Shown piece after piece: positions 57,641-64,000 of a stretch of DNA of 64,000 nucleotides; positions within the stretch are counted from its first letter, which is position 1; each line of letters starts with the position of its first letter. Both the position numbers and the translations under genes were made by a program. Origin of the DNA: Uranotaenia lowii (taxonomy: Eukaryota; Arthropoda; Insecta; Diptera; Culicidae); assembly GCF_029784155.1 (NCBI RefSeq), contig NC_073691.1:25309011-25373010 (forward strand), read 5' to 3'. A model generated the notes under the pieces. That model saw only the letters and a list, made by a program, of their open reading frames with translations. It did no database searches and was not told the DNA's origin.

Positions 57641-59527
57641 AAATCCAACGAAAAACTGCCTCTGCATCGATAGATCACAATTGATGTCATTCGGAAAAAT
57701 AAATTTATTTAAATTGCACCTACATCGGAAAGAATCCTCCCGTTTAATCTGGGGCAACTTTGTCGTTGTACATGAATCGACGACTTAAATCCCAGAGCGC
57801 CGTCCCTTTTTCGCCGCGGCTGGAGGTCTGTGAACTGTCTGACTGAAGGAAACTACATCGTTCGAGTAGGTACGGTGTATTGAGCAAATCTCGACACTCT
57901 GAGCATCGAGAAGAAGCGGCGGCGCTAATCCTCGACGCAAACAAACGACGACAGCCACTTGCTCTAGACTATACAGGGAAACGTTTGTTCGAAATACAGT
58001 TGGTAGAAAATTAATTACTACTGGGATTGTAGGGAATAAATTCCTTTTGAATGATGAAAATAACACGAGCAGGGCTGTTCTGCGAAAAACTAGAAATCAA
58101 ACAGTAGAATGCACCCGGATTTAGACGCCCTTAGAGTGGAACCATATTTAATTAAACAAATCATTCACCCTTATCGTCACTCTCTAAGGGTAAACAAAAG
58201 TAGAATCAGGTCTACGATTAAAATCGCGTCGTCGCAGTCGTTCTACCCCATATAAACATTCGTCGTTAGCTTTTTGAAATCCCCTGAAATCCAGCGCAAT
58301 TTTTCACTCGAAATTAATCCTTCCAGCAGCGATAGAGTAAAAAAAAACAAAACAAAATCTCTGCTGCATCATTTCCTCAGTTGTTACGTTCCGAGCTGTA
58401 TAATCTCCAAAATGGCGTGAAAATTCGCAGTTTCCCCGAAGCCGACGAAAACGACCCGACAATCGAGGGTTTCGGAAGCAGTCGTTGAGAAAATAATAAT
58501 GATGACGACGATGCCAAACAAGAAGAGGGTGAAAAGGAAATTTTGAGGCGCCCGACGAACGCAAAGTGCAACCCCATGCCATCATTTTCAGTTCATATTG
58601 TTTTAAAAAATGTGAAAAATGTTAAGTGGACGGGGGAAAAAATTCAATCAATCCATTGCCGAAAGAGCTTTAATTATAGTCCACTTGAGGGCGAAGGAAC
58701 ACGTCTCAAGCGAGCGAACGCCCTTCTGGAGTAGGATCTTGAGATGGGAAGAGGCTTCTCCACTTCAAAGCTTAAGGGTGCTCCTCTTTTGTGATCACCA
58801 ACCACCATAAGACGAACGGGTTGATCGACGAAGCTTTTCGTGACGAAATTATTGTGTTTAACACGATGAGCTAAGAGATGACGACGACGACGAGGAGAGG
58901 CCACTGCCATCCGTCATAATTGATGCTTTTTACCAGCCATTCTGCCCCTTTATCTTACCCATAGTAAAAGGAAGGTATGCGAAGGATAATCGTGTGTCGT
59001 TTTGGAAAGGTTTGCGAGTTTTGCCTGATGCTCGAAAATATAAGCCCAAAGGGCTTGGCTTTTGTTAGAAAATGTTTTGTTTCTATCTTCTTAACAACAA
59101 AAATAGAAAACTTTTCACTAATTATCGATCTTGTCGTTGTTAGGAAATTGAAAGCAGAAAATTCACAGTTTCGATTCTAGATAATTGATCAGCAGACATC
59201 AAGCAACTCAAAAGATTTTCAACAACGTAAGACCCATTGAGTAAAATTCAAAACACTGATAATTTTTAAGTTTTTTTTGTTATGTTGTGTAATGTGTAAT
59301 TCAAAGAGTTTTAACTTCGGCCACTAACACAAACTGTGCTCTTGGCATTTTGCCGTATTTTTCCAATTGAGAAATTCCAATTGAGAAATTAAAAATGTTT
59401 TCCAATAGAGCGGTAGATGAGAGCAGTCATTTGAGGTATTGAATAAATTAAAGATAGTAGTTTTAAAAGCAATAAAATAGTGTTCAACTCCAACAGAACG
59501 AGTTAAGACTTAATTTTATAAGAGACA
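57641..59527. other. GC-balanced unique island, no gene supported
   Basis: 57750-58950 is the most GC-rich non-repetitive part of the right half, with GACGACGATG/ACGACGACGACGAGG words (58502, 58878) and several overlapping ORFs of 60-93 codons on both strands. Frames with Arg/Ser-rich translations are expected from such composition. I see no domain and no splice evidence strong enough to call an exon. Confidence 0.4.
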
Positions 59528-60448
59528 CTAGCTGACTCGGTGTGCTTTGCTACACCCTTCAAAAATAAATGATATTTTCAGAATAAATATATAATAGAAA
59601 CATTTCTCGTATCAAAATACCCTCACATGTTAAATATGGTTCCATTTGCTCGATCAGCTCTCCAGTTATCCAGTCCAGTCCTCTCCTCCCCTTTTTCATC
59701 CACCTCTTTGAAGGAATGAGCGATACCAAATATTGATAGAACCATTTCTCGTGCCCAAATATCGTTCCATGCCAAATTTGGTTCCATTTGCTGTTGAAGT
59801 TCTCAAGTTATGCAGTAAATATTGTATGAAACTCACCTCCCTCTTTCTTTTCTCCTCGCTGGAAAAAGGAAGGTGTCTCAAACAATCATTAGAACGTATC
59901 ACGTTCCCAAATACACTTCCATGCCAAATTTGGTTCCATTTGCCTAATTAGTTTTTGAGTTATGAAAAAATTATAAAAGAGGCCCCCTCTTCCCCCCCCT
60001 GGAAAGAGGGAGGGGTCTCAAATAATCATTGAAATATTTTTCGTATCCAAATACCTTCCCATGCCAAATTTGGTTCCAATATCCTGATTAGTTTTCGAGT
60101 TATATGCAAAAAAATTGTTAGGTAGCCCCGCTGCCCCATGCCTATCACCCACTGAGAGGAGGGAGGGGTGCCTTATATTCATGGAAATATTCCTGGTTCC
60201 CAAAAACCACACCATGCCAAATTTGATACCATTTGCTTGATTGGTTTTCGAGTTATGCAAAAAATTGTTTTTTATTTGGAAGGCCCCTCCCCCCCCTTCA
60301 TGAGAGCGGAAGGGGTCTCAGACCATAATAGGAACCTTCCCCTGCCTCCAATACCCCTACCTATCAAGTTTCACGCGAATCGGTTCAGTAGTTTTCGAGT
60401 CTATAGGGAACAGACAGACAGACAGAAATCCATTTTTATATATAAAGA
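59528..60448 (-). mobile_element. Non-autonomous Helitron, 0.9 kb
   Basis: On minus, it starts A|TCTTTATATATAAAAATGG (60448) followed by CTGTCTGTCTGTCTGTTCCC, and ends AGTCAGCTAG|T at 59528. Before the end stands GGTGTAGCAAAGCACACC, the same hairpin as in the Helitron at 50.1 kb. The interior contains about five units of about 147 bp with CCAAATTTGGCATGG (59768, 59921, 60062, 60214). It is clearly the same family as 50111-51545 with fewer internal units. Confidence 0.86.
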
Positions 60449-60765
60449 TTATGAAGGTTCTCTAGTTATTGGGCTATTTTTTAAAGTTTTTGCTAAATAA
60501 GGCCATAATAAATATAAAATTCTTAATTTGTCCAACAGATTCCTTTTAACAACTGCCGAGCATTCGGAGGTTTCTGCTACCTAGTAGTAGCTTACCTAAC
60601 CCGGACAATATAAGGGAGGGAAACGATACACATTCATCAATCGAAAACGTTCACTGAAGAAGGTAGTTAGTTGCTATCGAAATACTGGTATATGAACTTT
60701 TCATTTACCGTGGTTGAATTAAAAGGAATCTTTCGATTGCTTCGATTCAGACGTAGATTTCTGTC
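60449..60765. other. Short unique spacer
   Basis: Includes CTACCTAGTAGTAG (60579-60592). Nothing coding is recognised. Confidence 0.3.
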
Positions 60766-61098
60766 ATTTTTATCATTTTGCCATTTTTGTCATTTTTGTA
60801 ATTTTTGTAATTTTTATAATTTTTGTCATTTTTGTTATTTCTGTCGTTTTATCATTTTTGTCAATTTTGTCATTTGTGTCATTTTTATAATTTTTGTCAT
60901 TTGTTGTCATATTTGTCATTTTTGTTAATTTTATCATTTTTGTCATTTTTGTCATTTTTTGTCATTTATGTCATTTGTGTCATTTGTGTATTTTTTTCAT
61001 TTTTTTAGTTTTTGGCATTTTTGTCATTTTTGTCATTTTTATCATTTTTGTCATTTTTGTCATTTTGCTCATTTTTGTCATTTGTGTCATTTTTTTTT
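60766..61098 (+). repeat. TTTTTGTCA 9-bp minisatellite, first block
   Basis: About 37 units of TTTTTGTCA with TTTTTATCA and TTTTTGTAA variants. Because 9 is a multiple of 3, all frames can stay open (FVI, LSF, CHF strings). The ORFs listed here are artefacts. Confidence 0.93.
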
Positions 61099-61919
61099 AA
61101 AGTTGTCATAAAACGTGAAGTTCATCCTTGATTTTGTTCGTTTTTTTAAAAAAAGCTCGTAAGTTACAAAGGACTTAGAAGCTCTTCGAAACTCCCAAAC
61201 AGAACCTTTCTGAATGACATCTACAATAGTTTAGAAACTTTGAGCAATTTAATTGTGATTATGAGAAATTCAGATACCGATACAATAAATCAACAAGATT
61301 GAATCAAAATTTCAATTTATAATAAGCTTGAATCATTTCAGAAAAAAGTTGCGAATGTCACTAAACTCACTCCGAAAACTACATGTTTGGTAACGTGTTT
61401 CTACTATTCTATTTAGTATTAGTTTGCTGTTTTTGAATTAAAAATTCTCGAAAAAAAACTTTGTTGAAAATCTAAAAATTATTAAGGTTTTAAGAAATAT
61501 TGAGTTCCGGTCAAATTAACAATTGATTTTCAAAATTTTGATAAATATCACAATTTTAAGAATTTTGTCGTTTAGACATTTCTATCAATTTAGTCGAGTT
61601 TGCAAATTTGAAATTTTTGTCAATTTAGTAATTATAGAGAATTTTATCAATTTGACTAAAGATTGACTAAAATTTGAAAAAAAATTATAGAATTGACAAA
61701 TTCGACAAGCATGAAAAAAGGCCAAAATTGACAAAAGGTCAAAAAAATTAATGTGACAAAATTTGAAAAAAAAAATTCATAAAAGGGACAAAATTGACCA
61801 CATAAATAAAATTAACAAATTTGACAAAACCAAACAAAATTAAAGAAATTGCTAAAATGGATAAAACTGACAAAAAAAAACAAGGATTGACATGAGTAAC
61901 AAGAGTGAATTTTTTAATT
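61099..61919. other. Spacer between 9-bp arrays, with opposite-strand relics
   Basis: 61099-61560 is unremarkable AT-rich DNA. From about 61560 to 61900, TTGACAAAA and GACAAAATT words occur, which are the array unit on the other strand, heavily eroded. The spacer may be an old inverted part of the same array. Confidence 0.5.
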
Positions 61920-63352
61920 TTTGTCAAAATTGACTAAAGTAAAATTTTGTAATTTTTGTCATTTTTGTGTCATCTTGTGTCATTTTTGTATCATTTTTGT
62001 GTCATTTTTGTTTCATTTTGTGTCATTTTTGTCATTTTGCTCATTTATGTCATTTTTGTCGATTTTGTCATTTTTGTTTAAATTTTTGTGTCATTTATGT
62101 CATTTATGTCATTTTTGTCATTTATGTCATTTATGTCATTTATGCCATTTATGTCATTTATGTCATTTATGTCATTTTTGGCATCTTTGTAATTTTTGTA
62201 ATTTTTGTCATTTTTGTCATTTTTGCCATTTTGTCATTTTTGTAATTTTTGTAATTTTTGTAATTTTTGTCATTTTTGTCATTTTGTAATTTTTGTCAAT
62301 TATGTCATTTTTGTCATTTTTGTCATTTTTGTCGTTTTGTCATTTTTGGCAATTTTGTCATTTGTGTCATTTTTATCATTTTTGTCATTTTTATAATTTT
62401 TGACATTTGTTGTGATTTTGGTCATTTTTGTCATTTATGTCATTTTTGTCATTTGTTGTGATTTTGGTCATTTTTGTATAATTTTTGTATCATTTTTGTC
62501 ATTTTTGTCATTCTTGTCATTTTTATCATTTTTGTAATTATTGTAATTTTTGTAATTTTTGTATTTTTGTAATTTTTGTAATTTTTGTAATTTTTGTAAT
62601 TTTTGTAATTTTTGTCTTTCGGTCATTTTTGTCATTTTGTCATTTTTTTCATTTTTTTCATTTTTGTTATTTTTGTCATTTTTGTCATTTTTGTCATTTT
62701 TGTCATTTTTGTCATTTTGTCATTTTTTGTCATTTTTGTCATTTTTGTCATTTTTGTCATTTTTGTCATTTTTGTCATTTTTGTCATTTTTGTCATTTTT
62801 GTCATTTTTGTCATTTTTCTCATTTTTGTAATTTTTCTCATTTTTGTGTCATTTTTGTCATTTGTTGTGATTTTTGTCATTTTTGTATCATTTTTGTGTC
62901 ATTTTTGTCATTTATGTCATTTTTGTCATTTTTGCCATTATTGTCATTTTTGTCATTTTTGTCATTTTTGTCATATTGTCATTTTGTCATTTTTTTCATT
63001 TTTGTTATTGTTGTTATTTTTGTCATTTTTGTCATTTTTATCATTTCTGTCATTTTTGTCAGTTTGTCATTTTTGTCATTTTTGACATTTTTCATTTTTG
63101 TCATTTGTGTAATTTTTGTAATTTTTGTAATTTTTGTAATTTTTGTCATTTTTGTCATTACGGTCGTTTTTGTCATTTTGTCATTTTGACATTTTTTTCA
63201 TTTTTGTTATTTTTGTAATTTTTGTAATTTTTGTAATTTTTGTAATTTTTGTAATTTTTGTCATTTTTAACATTTTTGTGATTTTTGTGATTTTTGTCAA
63301 TTTTGTCATTTTTGTCATCTTTGTCATTTTTGTTATTTTTGTGATTTTTGTG
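61920..63352 (+). repeat. TTTTTGTCA 9-bp minisatellite, main block
   Basis: About 155-160 units. Sub-blocks of variants are visible: TTTATGTCA (62090-62175), TTTTTGTAA (62560-62615 and 63110-63260) and a homogeneous TTTTTGTCA stretch (62670-62815). A segment with TTGTTGTGATTTTGGTCA recurs at 62408 and 62452 and, changed, at 62862, so larger units were also duplicated. The 234-codon ORF is repeat translation. Confidence 0.95.
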
Positions 63353-64000
63353 CTTTGTGCAGACACAAAACATATCAAACAATCTATCTAAGAAAAAGGC
63401 TTGAGGAAACTCTGGCATCTCAAGAAACTACTCAAACTCATTATTTGCTGTAATAAAAAGAAACTCTAAAAAAAAACATCCCACAGAACCCCGCAAGTGA
63501 CACACATTCCCTCTACACCCATGGAAGGAAGAAATAGAAGTAGGTAACAGAAAAAAACCTCAAGCGAAAGTTTAGTCCAGCCAGCGCATTTGACGATTAC
63601 CCCAGAAAAGAAAAGCTCAACCTTAAACTACCGACACACTGAGACTGACAACGACGACGGAGTTACGACTCACATCCGTCATAATTTCGGCGCTCCAGGC
63701 CTAAATTTTATTGAAACGCAGCCTTCAACTTCTCCCAAGTTTACTTCCCACCCAACTGACCACTGAGAGACGAAAAAACAACCAACGCGAAGGTAAAAGT
63801 AAATCGGGAATGCGATTCCCGAAGAAGAAATTGACCACCTTGACCATCCCAATTACAACCAAAAATTAGCTTTTCAATCTTGGCTGGTGCTCTTCTCGGC
63901 GATGACGAAGAGACGAAACCAAATCAAACAAAACTGGGTCAATTTTCTCACACGTTTGTTGTTTGGTGGGCCACTTCAATCATTGACCCGTACACGCAAA
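63353..64000. other. GC-balanced unique sequence at the window end
   Basis: Changes sharply from the array to balanced composition, with GACAACGACGACGGAG near 63646. No ORF over 60 codons with a recognisable domain. The feature may continue beyond the window. Confidence 0.35.

Noticed and set aside
57744..58066. Two overlapping minus ORFs (66 and 93 codons) in a GC-balanced island
   Set aside because: Mutually overlapping in different frames, no domain, no splice signals that I could defend.
61921..63391. ORFs with FVI, LSF or CHF repeats, up to 234 codons
   Set aside because: Translation of the 9-bp array, open in all frames of the strand.

Overview
This is a eukaryotic, gene-poor, AT-rich window dominated by transposable elements and simple tandem arrays. 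Non-LTR retrotransposons of R1 and Jockey/CR1-like type, Helitrons with CTAG termini, hAT-like non-autonomous DNA elements and a Penelope-like fragment point to an insect. The combination with a large repeat-rich background suggests a mosquito (Culicidae), but that is inference and the species cannot be read from the sequence. No host protein-coding gene, rRNA or intact tRNA gene could be supported. The only convincing coding sequences are reverse transcriptases.

Layout. 1-1012: a 182-bp satellite built from two diverged ~91-bp halves. 2.6-4.2 kb: a decayed R1-type LINE on the minus strand, followed by a degenerate heptameric CTAGGGA array. 6.6-14.6 kb: T-rich minisatellite, then a 3.15-kb segment present twice in tandem; the second copy keeps ~720 bp that the first has lost. 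15.1-22.0 kb: four arrays built on a 7-bp phase (TCTCAAC/TCTCGAT with large inverted repeats, a 14-bp CTACTCTCTTTTTT array, TCTCATC, and a second 14-bp array) separated by unique DNA. 23.5-26.6 kb: a 3.1-kb TIR element with an 8-bp target duplication carrying eight CGCCATCTTG palindromes at 137-bp spacing in two opposed arrays. 26.7-29.1 kb: a ~163-bp satellite and a dispersed AAGTCTCAATCCA motif. 30.1-34.4 kb: a 2.5-kb TCTCATC array split by a LINE with an intact reverse transcriptase.

From 37 kb on: a decayed Helitron end beside a perfect 567-bp (GACA)n tract, a second decayed LINE (41-42 kb), several TTGCCAGAT-ended MITEs, a 334-bp Penelope-like fragment with an 81-bp perfect palindrome and a 12-bp target duplication (45.2-45.5 kb), two well-delimited Helitrons (50.1-51.5 and 59.5-60.4 kb), a further TIR element (54.2-55.2 kb), a ~0.8-kb inverted repeat (56.3-57.1 kb) and a long TTTTTGTCA minisatellite (60.8-63.4 kb). 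Islands of balanced base composition between these (about 18.9-20.3, 22.0-23.5, 29.1-30.1, 34.4-37.0, 39.5-41.0, 48.2-49.8, 57.6-59.1 and 63.4-64.0 kb) lack convincing ORFs and are the most likely host non-coding DNA (introns or intergenic regulatory sequence).

The parts do not form a pathway. What ties them together is repeat dynamics: mobile elements that appear to carry or seed tandem repeats, and arrays that serve as insertion targets. All coordinates of repeat edges were set by eye and may be off by a few bases; identity values were not computed.
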